This document shows positions 1-8,623 of a DNA stretch of 64,000 nucleotides, piece after piece. Under the pieces are notes generated by a model. The model was not told the origin of the DNA. It made no database searches and saw nothing but the letters and a program-made list of their open reading frames with translations. Within the stretch, counting starts at the first letter, position 1; each line of letters opens with the position of its first letter. The position numbers were made by a program, and so were the translations under genes. The DNA comes from Hydromonas duriensis (GTDB taxonomy: Bacteria; Pseudomonadota; Gammaproteobacteria; Burkholderiales; Burkholderiaceae): positions 103,905 to 167,904 of the forward strand of contig NZ_SNZE01000002.1 of NCBI RefSeq assembly GCF_004363775.1. The letters are read 5' to 3'.

Positions 1-1524
1 TCCAATGCTTTGCTCTCGCATCAACACATGCTGTTCATCGACATAAGCATCTAAAACACCGTTATCCGAAAAATCCAATAAAGTGGTTAACAGAGTCAAG
101 CTGGCCGCGGGCGACTCACCACGGGCGGCCAGTACCGCCAAAGCAGTTGATAATAAAGTGCCGCCCACACAGAAACCGAGGGTATTTATCTGGTCAGAGC
201 GACTCGCCTCTTGTACCACATGGATGGCTCGAATCACCACATCCTCGATGTAGTCATCCCAAGTCGTTTGAGCCAGTGCTTCATCTGCATTGCGCCAGCT
301 TATCAAATAAACCGTATTGCCCGATTCAACCGCATGTCGAACAAGTGAGTTATCAGGCTGCAAATCCAAGATGTAGTACTTGTTGATACAAGGCGGCACA
401 ATCAGCAAAGGACGCTCGCCCACCTTTTCCGTCAACGGCGTGTACTGTAAGAGCTGAAAATACTCATTTTCAAAAATCACTGCCCCATCGGAACGAGCAA
501 CATTCACACCAATTTTAAAGGCGGTTTCATCCGTTTGAGAAATGCGCCCTTTTTGTAAATCGGTCAAAAAGTTGTGAATCCCCATTTTTAGACTTTCGCC
601 TTGGGTTTCAATCAATTTTTGTTGAGCTTCGGGGTTGGTTAAAAAGAAATTCGATGGCGAGAGAGAATCCACCCACTGCATCACGGCAAAGCGCACACGC
701 GTTTTCGTTTTTGGGTCGGCTTGAACGCACTCTGCCATTTCAAGCATTAAGCGTGCATTAATCAAATAACTCTGCGCCAAATAATTGGCCCAAGCACTGC
801 TACGCCAAGCGGGCGAAGCAAAGCGTTTGTCTCTCAATTCAATGCCTTGTTGTTGTATGTAGTTTTGCCAAAGTGCGGACATTTCGCGCATGTACTCACT
901 TTGTAACCGCTCTAAGTCTTGGGGATTAACCATATTGGCGATATCAGGTGCTTGACCACTTAGACCACCGAAACCCATTAAATTTGCAAACGACGGGTTC
1001 ATGGGCATGCCCACAATCTGATTCGCAAACTGCTGCCACGTTGTCATTAAACCCATCGAGTCGTCTATGCCGTTGAACATGGACTGGAACAAATCAAATG
1101 GCGTGTTTTTTGAGGTGTCTTTTTCAACATTCTGTTGATTAGAACCATGCGCACTTGATTGAGCTGTCTGAACGGGTTTTGCTTTCTGTGCTGCGACTTT
1201 GGGTGTTGCTGTCGTTTTAACCGTTGTTTTAACCGCTGTTTTAACAGCCGTCTTAACAGGTGCTTTTACCGTCGTTTTTTTGACAACGGCTTTGGTCACC
1301 ACTTTTGGCTTTTGGGGGCTTGTTACTTTTTTATTGGCCACTGGTTTAGGAGCGGCGACTTTAGCTGCTGTCGCTTTGACCCGCGTCACTTTGCTTGCCA
1401 CGGGTTTAGACGAAGTTTCCACAGTCGAATGAACAACAGCTTTTTTTGGTTTAGCCGCTGGTTTTGTGGTTGTCGTTGAAACGGTTTTGCCCGTTGCTCC
1501 GTTTGCCCGCCCTTTTGTCGCCAT
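1..1524 (-). CDS. phaC: Class I poly(3-hydroxyalkanoate) synthase, 3' end cut by the window edge
   Basis: Polymerises (R)-3-hydroxyacyl-CoA into PHA at the surface of storage granules. The gene runs off the left edge; 508 codons are visible. The ATG at 1524 follows a GGAG ribosome-binding site. Residues from about 135 on match the class I PhaC N-terminal domain and the start of the alpha/beta-hydrolase core. The lipase-like box GFCVGGT has its nucleophile cysteine at about residue 452 (codon 169-171); the catalytic Asp and His lie outside the window. The first ~125 residues are an extra low-complexity tail of Lys, Ala, Thr, Val and Pro with repeats such as KTAVKTAVKTTVKTT. Class I enzymes usually have this cysteine near residue 320, so the tail is an addition. 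It resembles the histone-H1-like tails of granule proteins such as PhaF. The gene lies downstream of polA on the same strand. Confidence 0.93.
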   Translation of the reverse strand, partial: MATKGRANGATGKTVSTTTTKPAAKPKKAVVHSTVETSSKPVASKVTRVKATAAKVAAPKPVANKKVTSPQKPKVVTKAVVKKTTVKAPVKTAVKTAVKTTVKTTATPKVAAQKAKPVQTAQSSAHGSNQQNVEKDTSKNTPFDLFQSMFNGIDDSMGLMTTWQQFANQIVGMPMNPSFANLMGFGGLSGQAPDIANMVNPQDLERLQSEYMREMSALWQNYIQQQGIELRDKRFASPAWRSSAWANYLAQSYLINARLMLEMAECVQADPKTKTRVRFAVMQWVDSLSPSNFFLTNPEAQQKLIETQGESLKMGIHNFLTDLQKGRISQTDETAFKIGVNVARSDGAVIFENEYFQLLQYTPLTEKVGERPLLIVPPCINKYYILDLQPDNSLVRHAVESGNTVYLISWRNADEALAQTTWDDYIEDVVIRAIHVVQEASRSDQINTLGFCVGGTLLSTALAVLAARGESPAASLTLLTTLLDFSDNGVLDAYVDEQHVLMREQSIG

Positions 1525-1686
1525 AATGGTCTCCTATTAAAGTTATCTTCACATTGTGCGCAATGCCATACGCTTAGTCAAGTCAACAACAGTGTTTTGT
1601 GATTCCCCTAGGATTTACTTTCTTACACAATGCTGACTTGTTTTGCTTTTAAAAATCAAAGAACCATCACTTAGGTGAAATTGTAC

Positions 1687-4521
1687 TCAATGCGCAAGTT
1701 CCCAGTTCAGCCCTACCCCAACCTCAGCAACCAATGGCACGTCCAGTTGCGCAACACCTGCCATGCACTCTGGAATCAGTTGCGTTAACACAGTCACCTC
1801 GTTGTCTGGCACCTCAAGCACCAGTTCATCGTGTACCTGCATGATTAGTTTTGATTGTAACTGACGTTCGACCAAGACTTGCTGTACCTTTATCATCGCC
1901 AATTTAATTAAATCAGCCGAAGTGCCTTGCATCGGCGCATTAATGGCCGCACGCTCGGCCCCTTGGCGTTTACCTTGGTTACGGTCATTGATGTCGGGCA
2001 AGTAGAGGCGACGACCAAAATGCGTGAGCACATACCCATGTTCACGCGCAAATTGTTTGGTGCTTTCCATAAACTGCAACACAGTGGGATATTGCATGAA
2101 ATATTGATCCATATACTGCTGTGCTGCGGTGCGGCTGATGTCTAAGTTTCCCGCTAAACCAAATGCACTCATGCCGTAAATTAAACCAAAGTTAATCATT
2201 TTTGCCATGCGCCTTTGCTCAAAACTCACATCACCCAAAGCCACTCCAAAAATCTGCGCTGCCGTTCGTTGATGCACATCTTCATTATTGGCAAACGCAC
2301 TGAGTAACCCAGGGTCTTGGGATAAGTGCGCAAGGATACGCAACTCAATTTGCGAATAGTCGGCCGACATCATGACGCTTCCTGCGGGTGCCACAAAGGC
2401 GGTACGGACTTTACGTCCTTGTTCGGTACGAACGGGGATGTTTTGTAAATTAGGTTCGTTTGAAGACAACCGCCCTGTCACTGCTACGGTCTGGGCATAA
2501 TGGGTATGCACTCGCCCCGTACTTGGCTCAACCATGAGCGGTAATTTATCAGTGTATGTCGATTTGAGTTTGCTCAAACTGCGATATTCGAGCATGGCTT
2601 TAGGCAAAGGATAGTCTTCAGCAAGTTTTTGCAACACGTCTTCGTCTGTGCTCGGTGCGCCTTTGGCGGTCTTTTTAACCACAGGCATGCCGAGTTTTTC
2701 AAAGAAAATTTCACCGATTTGCTTAGGGCTATTCAGGTTAAAAGGCTGCCCTGCAAGCTCATGCGCTTGTGTCTCTAAGCTCAGTAATTGCTGTCCTAAA
2801 TGATGCGACTGTTGACGCAAAGCCTCCACATCAAGCATCACTCCCGCGCGCTCCATAGTGAACAATACATCTGATGTCGGCAACTCAATCTGCTCGTACA
2901 CCTTTTTGAGTCCATCATCGGCGCAAATACGCGGGTACATCACTGCATGCACGCCAAGACACAAGGCGGCATCTTCAACGGCGTATTGCGCAGCGCGCTC
3001 AATATCGACTTGGGCAAATGGAATTTGCGCGGCGCCTTTTCCACACAAATCTTCATACGACACGCTAGAAACTCGCAAATAACGTTCGGCAATGGCATCA
3101 AGCGCATGTTTGGCGTGCGAATCCAAAACATACGATTGCAATAAAGTATCGTGCGCGATACCACGCAAAGCAATGCCATGATTGGCTAGAACATGGGCAT
3201 CGTATTTAAGATTTTGTCCAATTTTTTTAGCATTTTCATCCTCAAACCATGTTTTGAGGGTTCGCAACACAATGTGAATCGGTAATTGTTCAACAGTCTG
3301 CATCCCTTCATGCATAAGCGGAATATACCAACCTGATTGCGCGTCAGTGGCAAAAGAAAGTCCGACAATACGTGCCGCGAATGGGCTTAATGAAGTGGTT
3401 TCGGAATCAAATGCCACCAAAGATGCGCGGGTCAAAGCGGTGTACATTTGACTCAACGCAGCGTGGGTATTTACAATCGTGTAGTTGACCTTGAACGCGG
3501 TAATGGCCACTGGCTCAGTCTCTTGTATTGGGTTACTCGCAGCAGAAGAGGTGGTCGTTGCTTGAGTATTAACCGCATCGAACAACGAGCCTGACTCACC
3601 AAACGCCAATGCTGGGGCTTCACCCTCCGTCGCTAACAACGTTTTAAGCCATGATTTAAAACCCGCTTGCTCATATATTTGGCGCAAGGCGGTGCGGTCT
3701 TCATTTTTAATATGAAATGCGCCCAAATCACTCGCTTCAGAAGTCAGTTGCAAATCGCATTTGACCGTCACCAAACGACGCGCCATCGGTAGCCAATCCA
3801 AAGTTGAGCGCAAATTCTCACCCACCTTGCCAGTCACTTTATCGGCATGTGTAATCAAATTATCCAGCGAATCATATTCAGTCAGCCATTTCACCGCTGT
3901 TTTTGGCCCGACTTTTTCAACCCCAGGCACATTATCAACGGTGTCACCCACCAAGGTGAGGTAATCAACAATCCGTTGAGGCGGCACTCCAAATTTTGCC
4001 GTCACGCCGTTGGCATCAAGCACCTCGTCGCTCATCGTATTGAACCACAAGACGCGCTCATTGACCAATTGCGTCAAATCTTTATCACCCGTCGCCATGA
4101 CCGTAACCCAGCCCTGACCAGCCGCCTGTACAGACAAGGTACCAATCACATCATCGGCTTCCACGCCCTCCATCGACAGCACTGGCCAACCAAGGGCACG
4201 CACCGCGGCCTCAATAACAGGAATTTGCAAGGCCAAATCATCTGGCATGGATGGGCGGTTGGCTTTATATTCGGGATACCATTCGTCACGAAATGTTTTG
4301 CCTTTTGCATCAAACACACACAACGCATGTGCAGTCGGCACCATCGTGCGCAGGCGTTTAAGCATATTGATAATGCCATACAGCGCACCCGTCGGCGCAC
4401 CAGATGGACTACGTAAATCAGGCAAACCATGATAAGCACGGTACAAAAAACTCGAACCATCAACCAACAATAAGGTGTGCTCAGTATCTGTTTGAGCTAA
4501 AAAATCAGAAAGTAAAGACAT
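1687..4521 (-). CDS. polA: DNA polymerase I
   Basis: Repair and Okazaki-fragment polymerase of about 944 residues. The N-terminal 5' nuclease domain shows LLVDGSSFLYRAYHGLP, GVEADDVIG and GDKDLTQLV. The middle 3'-5' exonuclease domain keeps its metal ligands: Asp and Glu of FDSETTSL, Asp of NLKYDAHVL, and Tyr and Asp of YAVEDAALCL, so proofreading should be active. The C-terminal polymerase domain has motif A (SADYSQIELRILAH), the O-helix (RRMAKMINFGLIYGMSAFG) and motif C (QVHDELVLEV). The frame opens at a TTG at 4539, but the ATG at 4521 gives the usual N-terminus a few residues before the nuclease domain, so I prefer it; no clear ribosome-binding site precedes either. Confidence 0.97.
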   Translation of the reverse strand: MSLLSDFLAQTDTEHTLLLVDGSSFLYRAYHGLPDLRSPSGAPTGALYGIINMLKRLRTMVPTAHALCVFDAKGKTFRDEWYPEYKANRPSMPDDLALQIPVIEAAVRALGWPVLSMEGVEADDVIGTLSVQAAGQGWVTVMATGDKDLTQLVNERVLWFNTMSDEVLDANGVTAKFGVPPQRIVDYLTLVGDTVDNVPGVEKVGPKTAVKWLTEYDSLDNLITHADKVTGKVGENLRSTLDWLPMARRLVTVKCDLQLTSEASDLGAFHIKNEDRTALRQIYEQAGFKSWLKTLLATEGEAPALAFGESGSLFDAVNTQATTTSSAASNPIQETEPVAITAFKVNYTIVNTHAALSQMYTALTRASLVAFDSETTSLSPFAARIVGLSFATDAQSGWYIPLMHEGMQTVEQLPIHIVLRTLKTWFEDENAKKIGQNLKYDAHVLANHGIALRGIAHDTLLQSYVLDSHAKHALDAIAERYLRVSSVSYEDLCGKGAAQIPFAQVDIERAAQYAVEDAALCLGVHAVMYPRICADDGLKKVYEQIELPTSDVLFTMERAGVMLDVEALRQQSHHLGQQLLSLETQAHELAGQPFNLNSPKQIGEIFFEKLGMPVVKKTAKGAPSTDEDVLQKLAEDYPLPKAMLEYRSLSKLKSTYTDKLPLMVEPSTGRVHTHYAQTVAVTGRLSSNEPNLQNIPVRTEQGRKVRTAFVAPAGSVMMSADYSQIELRILAHLSQDPGLLSAFANNEDVHQRTAAQIFGVALGDVSFEQRRMAKMINFGLIYGMSAFGLAGNLDISRTAAQQYMDQYFMQYPTVLQFMESTKQFAREHGYVLTHFGRRLYLPDINDRNQGKRQGAERAAINAPMQGTSADLIKLAMIKVQQVLVERQLQSKLIMQVHDELVLEVPDNEVTVLTQLIPECMAGVAQLDVPLVAEVGVGLNWELAH

Positions 4522-4763
4522 AGGGTCAACATCACTCAATATAAAAGACGCGGTTTTATTTTTTAAATATTCAATTTTAATTTAAAGCATTTATTTGAAA
4601 CACTTGTTTGGAACATTCGTTTGACGCCTCAAGCCCGTCATATCTGGCATTTTTTAAAACCTGTGTAAAAACAATCGCGTTACAAAATCCAAAGATGGAT
4701 ATTGTCGTACAATGCTGGATTACATTTTCGTGTATTTAACTAAAAAACAGTAAAGCCAAAACC

Positions 4764-5510
4764 ATGAACCGTAACGCCAAAGAACAAATCCAAACACTCA
4801 GCGAATCTTCACACACAGAAACTGAAAAAGCCACCATGACCAAAGCGCGGGAGTCATGGCACATACTCGGCATTATGTCAGAATTTGCCAATGCCGCTGA
4901 GCAATTGGCGCATATTCGCCCTGCCGTTAGCATTTTTGGCAGCGCACGCACCAAGCCTGAAGACCCTGTGTATCAAAAAACCGAACAGCTGGCCAACATG
5001 TTATCCAACGCAGGCTTTAGTGTCATATCTGGTGGTGGTCCAGGCATCATGGAGGCGGCCAACAAAGGTGCATTCGCTGGCAAGTCCGCCAGTGTCGGTT
5101 TGAATATTTTGCTGCCACACGAGCAGTCAGGCAATCCATACCAAAATGTCTCCATGAACTTTCGCCACTTTTTTTCGCGCAAAGTCGCCTTCGTTAAATA
5201 CGCCACGGCATACGTGGTGATGCCTGGTGGCTTTGGCACGATGGACGAATTATTTGAATCATTGACTTTGATTCAAACAGGTAAAAGCCGAAAAATGCCC
5301 GTATTTTTGTATGGCACAACATTTTGGACTGGGCTGTGGGACTGGGTCAAAGAACAGTTGCTTGGCAACAAGCTGATTTCACCAGAGGATTTAGACCTTG
5401 TACAGATTACTGATGACCCTGAATTTATCGTCAATGCGATTTTTGATTTTTACGAAAAACGCGGCTTTACACCAACCGACACTGAACGCGCACAAATGAT
5501 GCAACTATAA
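4764..5510 (+). CDS. LOG family protein (TIGR00730 Rossmann-fold nucleotide hydrolase)
   Basis: Member of the LOG / lysine-decarboxylase-like family, which hydrolyses nucleoside 5'-monophosphates to the base and ribose 5-phosphate; some members activate cytokinins. The 248-residue protein has the Rossmann glycine pattern SGGGPGIMEAANKGA and the diagnostic PGGFGTMDELFE motif near residues 153-164. The N-terminal ~45 residues are polar and probably helical. A second in-frame ATG at 4836 is possible; the first is taken because the family often has such an N-terminal helix. The true substrate cannot be read from the sequence. It is a single gene opposite moaA, with a shared hairpin terminator between them. 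Confidence 0.85.
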   Translation: MNRNAKEQIQTLSESSHTETEKATMTKARESWHILGIMSEFANAAEQLAHIRPAVSIFGSARTKPEDPVYQKTEQLANMLSNAGFSVISGGGPGIMEAANKGAFAGKSASVGLNILLPHEQSGNPYQNVSMNFRHFFSRKVAFVKYATAYVVMPGGFGTMDELFESLTLIQTGKSRKMPVFLYGTTFWTGLWDWVKEQLLGNKLISPEDLDLVQITDDPEFIVNAIFDFYEKRGFTPTDTERAQMMQL

Positions 5511-5537
5511 GCGATGCATTGTTGCATGTAAGCATTG

Positions 5538-5582
5538 AAAAAAAGCAGGCAAAAGTAAACATACTTTTGCCTGCTTTTTTTC
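5538..5582. terminator. Bidirectional rho-independent terminator between the LOG gene and moaA
   Basis: A perfect 14-bp stem (5544-5557 with 5562-5575) closes a 4-base loop AACA, flanked by A-runs on the left and T-runs on the right. It therefore works for both convergent genes. Confidence 0.92.
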
Positions 5583-5636
5583 AATAGCCATGCGAACTAT
5601 CGCACCCACCATAACAGTCCTCGGCTCGCCATAAAC

Positions 5637-6641
5637 TCAGCCCCCTGTCATCGACATAAAACGAATAATTTTTTCAGGCTGCTCACGGAACTCATGTTTT
5701 TCAGGTTTCAATTCAATCGCAGCACGGATGGCATCTTCAAGCTCTTCATCAGTGCAACCCTCTCGCAACAATGGGCGCAACTCAAAACGCTCCTCTTGCC
5801 CCAAGCACATATACAACGTGCCATCCACCGACAGCCTCACCCGATTACACGTTTGGCAAAAATGCTGCGACATTGGTGTAATCACACCCACGGTAAACTC
5901 ACCATCCTCGCTGTGCCAGTAACGCGCAGGTCCGCCACCGAGCATTTGATGACTTTCTTGCAAATTAAATTGCTTTTTAAGTCGCGCCAAAATCGGTTGT
6001 ACATCGACAAAACCTTGGTTTTGTGCGGTCACGCCCATCGGCATCATTTCAATCAAACGCAAGATGAAGCCATGTTGAATACAAAACGCCACCATATCAC
6101 TGACATCGTTTTCATTCACGCCCTGCATCATGACCATATTGAGCTTGATGCGTTCAAAGCCTGCACCTTTCGCAATGCGCAGACCATGAAGCACTTTATC
6201 TAAACTATTACTACCCGTAATGCGTTGCACACACTCGCCCCGCAATGAGTCCAAGCTGATGTTCAAACGTTTGACACCCGCACGACGCAACGCATACGCT
6301 TGTGTTGCCAGTTGAGTGCCATTGGTTGATAGTGACAAATCATGCACACCATCAATGACGTTGAGCTGCTCGACCAAATCAACCAAGCCTTTACGCAACA
6401 GAGGCTCTCCCCCTGTGAGGCGAAAACGGCGCGTACCCAAACGAGCAAAAGCCCCAACCACACGAGCGATTTCATCAAATGAAAGCCAGTGTTCGGGTTC
6501 TTCAAAGTTGCGAAAGCCTTTTGGAATGCAGTATGTACATCTCAAATCGCAACGATCTGTCACAGACAAACGCAAATAATCAATGCTTCGATTAAAGCGA
6601 TCTTTAAGTCCATTGATGGGAAAGGCTGTGGGTATCATCAT
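5637..6641 (-). CDS. moaA: GTP 3',8-cyclase, first step of molybdenum cofactor synthesis
   Basis: Radical SAM enzyme that converts GTP to 3',8-cyclo-GTP, the precursor of molybdopterin. The radical SAM cluster motif is CDLRCTYC (Cys31, Cys35, Cys38). The second [4Fe-4S] cluster is held by Cys262, Cys265 (FCQTCNRVRL) and Cys279. RLTGGEPLLR is the SAM-binding GGEP motif. The protein has the usual length (334 residues) and ends in the conserved Gly-Gly needed for activity. No other moa or moe genes are adjacent, but two users of the cofactor, msrP and narG, lie in this window. Confidence 0.97.
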   Translation of the reverse strand: MMIPTAFPINGLKDRFNRSIDYLRLSVTDRCDLRCTYCIPKGFRNFEEPEHWLSFDEIARVVGAFARLGTRRFRLTGGEPLLRKGLVDLVEQLNVIDGVHDLSLSTNGTQLATQAYALRRAGVKRLNISLDSLRGECVQRITGSNSLDKVLHGLRIAKGAGFERIKLNMVMMQGVNENDVSDMVAFCIQHGFILRLIEMMPMGVTAQNQGFVDVQPILARLKKQFNLQESHQMLGGGPARYWHSEDGEFTVGVITPMSQHFCQTCNRVRLSVDGTLYMCLGQEERFELRPLLREGCTDEELEDAIRAAIELKPEKHEFREQPEKIIRFMSMTGG

Positions 6642-6718
6642 GAATGAATTGTACGATAAAACAAGGTTTGCGCTTATACGTCAAACGACTTAGTTCCATC
6701 CGCTTTGTGATTAGCCTT

Positions 6719-7351
6719 CTATGCTGTTTTTTTAGGCTGAGTTTTCGGTTTCGGCGTGTTTTTTTGCTGACGCGCGTAAAGACGATACCCCAGCAAAATC
6801 ATTAATATAAAAGCAAATACCAGCGGCCAAAACACATCCGACTTCACAATCATATAAAAATGAACAACGCCGCCAATGGCAAGAACATAAACCAGCTTAT
6901 GCAACTTTAGCCATCGTTTTGCGCCCAAACGATGCAACATGCGGTCGGTCGAGGTAATGGCCAATGGAACCAACATCAAAAAACTTGCCATACCAATAGT
7001 GATAAAAGGTCGCTTAATCACATCCGCTAAGGTGCTCGATAGACTCCAGCCACGGTCAAAGCCCAAATACGCAATCAGATGCAGGCAGGCGTAAAAAAAG
7101 GCAAACAAGCCCAACATGCGGCGATATTTAATCAAAAAACCCCAACCAAAGATTTTACGCAGCGGTGTAATGGTTAAAGTGACGAGCACAAACACAAGCG
7201 CCATCACGCCAAAATAGCGAATCAAAAACTCAACAGGATTCACCCCCAGTTGATGTCTAAAGCCATCCCATGCGACCAATGCCAATGGCACAAGGGCATT
7301 CATAAAAACGAGGAATTTGTTCAGTTGCAAATCTTTTTTATCGGTTCTCAT
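6719..7351 (-). CDS. msrQ: MsrQ, heme-binding membrane subunit of periplasmic Met-SO reductase
   Basis: Integral membrane b-type cytochrome (YedZ family) that passes quinol electrons to MsrP for repair of oxidised methionines in periplasmic proteins. Several hydrophobic segments are clear, with histidines typical of the family, for example in ACLHLIAYLGF, WLKLHKLVYVLA and VVHFYMI. The frame is open to 7423, but the Met at 7351 gives 210 residues and an N-terminus (MRTDKKDLQLNKF) aligning with E. coli MsrQ, so I take that start. The C-terminus is Lys/Pro-rich. It lies just downstream of msrP and is probably co-transcribed. Confidence 0.9.
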   Translation of the reverse strand: MRTDKKDLQLNKFLVFMNALVPLALVAWDGFRHQLGVNPVEFLIRYFGVMALVFVLVTLTITPLRKIFGWGFLIKYRRMLGLFAFFYACLHLIAYLGFDRGWSLSSTLADVIKRPFITIGMASFLMLVPLAITSTDRMLHRLGAKRWLKLHKLVYVLAIGGVVHFYMIVKSDVFWPLVFAFILMILLGYRLYARQQKNTPKPKTQPKKTA

Positions 7352-7463
7352 GGCTATCTTAAAAGTATAAAAAATGGGGGAATATAGCAAGTTGTGTGTT
7401 GTCGCAACCGTCATCAAACTCAAGACAAAGCAAGCATCAGAGAGAATATGTCCTTGTCAAACT

Positions 7464-8420
7464 TTAAAAATTCACTTTTAAATCCATGCCGTTATACAAC
7501 CCCGCCACTTCTTCAGCATAACCATTGAACATCAAACTTGGACGACGGCTCAACTCGCCAATACGTTGCTCAGTGGCTTGTGACCACCGAGGGTGGTCGA
7601 CGTTCGGATTAACGTTGGAATAAAACCCATACTCATCTGGTGCCAACTTATTCCAAGTGGTCTCGGGCATGGTATCGGTCAATGTTATTTTCACGATGGA
7701 CTTAATGCTTTTAAAACCATACTTCCATGGCACAACGAGGCGAATCGGCGCACCGTTTTGGTTCGGCATGGGTTGCCCATACAAACCCGTTGCAATGAGC
7801 GTCAAGGGATGAAGGGCCTCGTCGAGGCGCAAACCTTCCACGTAAGGCAAATCAATCCCTGAATACTTGGCATTTGGCATTTGCTCTTTATCGTAATAGC
7901 TCTCAAAAGCAACGAATTTAGCCGAACCCAAAGGCTCAACCAAGTCCAATAATTTTTTTAACCGAAAGCCCTGCCAAGGAATGACCATCGACCAACCTTC
8001 AACACAGCGGAAACGATAAATACGTTCTTCATGCTCAATCTTAAGTAAATCCATCAAATCAAATGTGCGCGGTTTACCAACCAAGCCACCGACCTCAACC
8101 GTCCACGGTGAGGTGACAAAGTGTTCAGCGGCTTTAGCCACCGCTGATTTATTGGTAGAAAATTCATAATAATTATTGTAATGCGTGATTTCTTGCAAAG
8201 TATTGGGCTGCTCAATCGCATGAGCATTGGATACGGGATTAACTGCTGGGCTTGATTGCACCTCAGAGGCCGCACGCTCCTGAACCACAGGATTAAAATA
8301 GCGATAAACACCCGTAGTCAAAACGGCAGCACCAGCGGCTACACCCGTTTTCATAAAAAAACGGCGGTTGCGATAAGTTGACTCGGGGGTGATTTCGGAT
8401 GGTTGGATGTCATGACTCAT
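7464..8420 (-). CDS. msrP: MsrP, molybdopterin catalytic subunit of protein-methionine-sulfoxide reductase
   Basis: Periplasmic molybdoenzyme (YedY/SUOX fold) that reduces methionine sulfoxide in proteins. A Tat signal is present: Arg19-Arg20 in [11 protein letters not shown] followed by a hydrophobic Ala-rich segment, so it should be exported folded with its cofactor. The molybdenum ligand is Cys139 in [15 protein letters not shown]. Other family motifs include [18 protein letters not shown] and [16 protein letters not shown]. The length, 318 residues, is normal. It is paired with msrQ and diverges from dnaK. Confidence 0.95.
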   Translation of the reverse strand: MSHDIQPSEITPESTYRNRRFFMKTGVAAGAAVLTTGVYRYFNPVVQERAASEVQSSPAVNPVSNAHAIEQPNTLQEITHYNNYYEFSTNKSAVAKAAEHFVTSPWTVEVGGLVGKPRTFDLMDLLKIEHEERIYRFRCVEGWSMVIPWQGFRLKKLLDLVEPLGSAKFVAFESYYDKEQMPNAKYSGIDLPYVEGLRLDEALHPLTLIATGLYGQPMPNQNGAPIRLVVPWKYGFKSIKSIVKITLTDTMPETTWNKLAPDEYGFYSNVNPNVDHPRWSQATEQRIGELSRRPSLMFNGYAEEVAGLYNGMDLKVNF

Positions 8421-8524
8421 AACGAAAGCGCCTTTAAAAACAGGTTATTATTTTTTACAATTGTTTATTAGACGTTTACATTGTACGCGACCTGACAAAA
8501 ATTAGAAAAAATTGTGTAGAAGCC

Positions 8525-8553
8525 CTTGAAATAGGTCTCTTCGCCTCCAATTA
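8525..8553 (+). promoter_or_regulatory. Candidate sigma-32 heat-shock promoter of dnaK
   Basis: A -35-like CTTGAAA (8525-8531) is followed after 12 bases by a -10-like CCTCCAATTA (8544-8553). This resembles the sigma-32 consensus CTTGAAA-N11-16-CCCCATNT and leaves a leader of about 60 bases before dnaK. The -35 match is exact; the -10 is approximate. Confidence 0.6.
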
Positions 8554-8623
8554 GCAGTCAAGGCGCAAGAGGCTTTTGCGCAAGACATTTTTAAAATCAA
8601 TCATTTAGCAACTGGAGAGATAT

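Noticed and set aside
1215..1260. Short tandem repeats that could suggest a CRISPR or VNTR array
   Set aside because: They are codon repeats within phaC (KTAV/KTTV units), with no spacers.
1159..1479. Open frames on the plus strand opposite the phaC tail
   Set aside because: They mirror the Lys/Ala/Thr-rich repeats of phaC; composition is low-complexity and no start signal is present.
3847..4416. 189-codon open frame opposite polA
   Set aside because: It lies fully antisense to conserved polA domains and has no recognisable domain.
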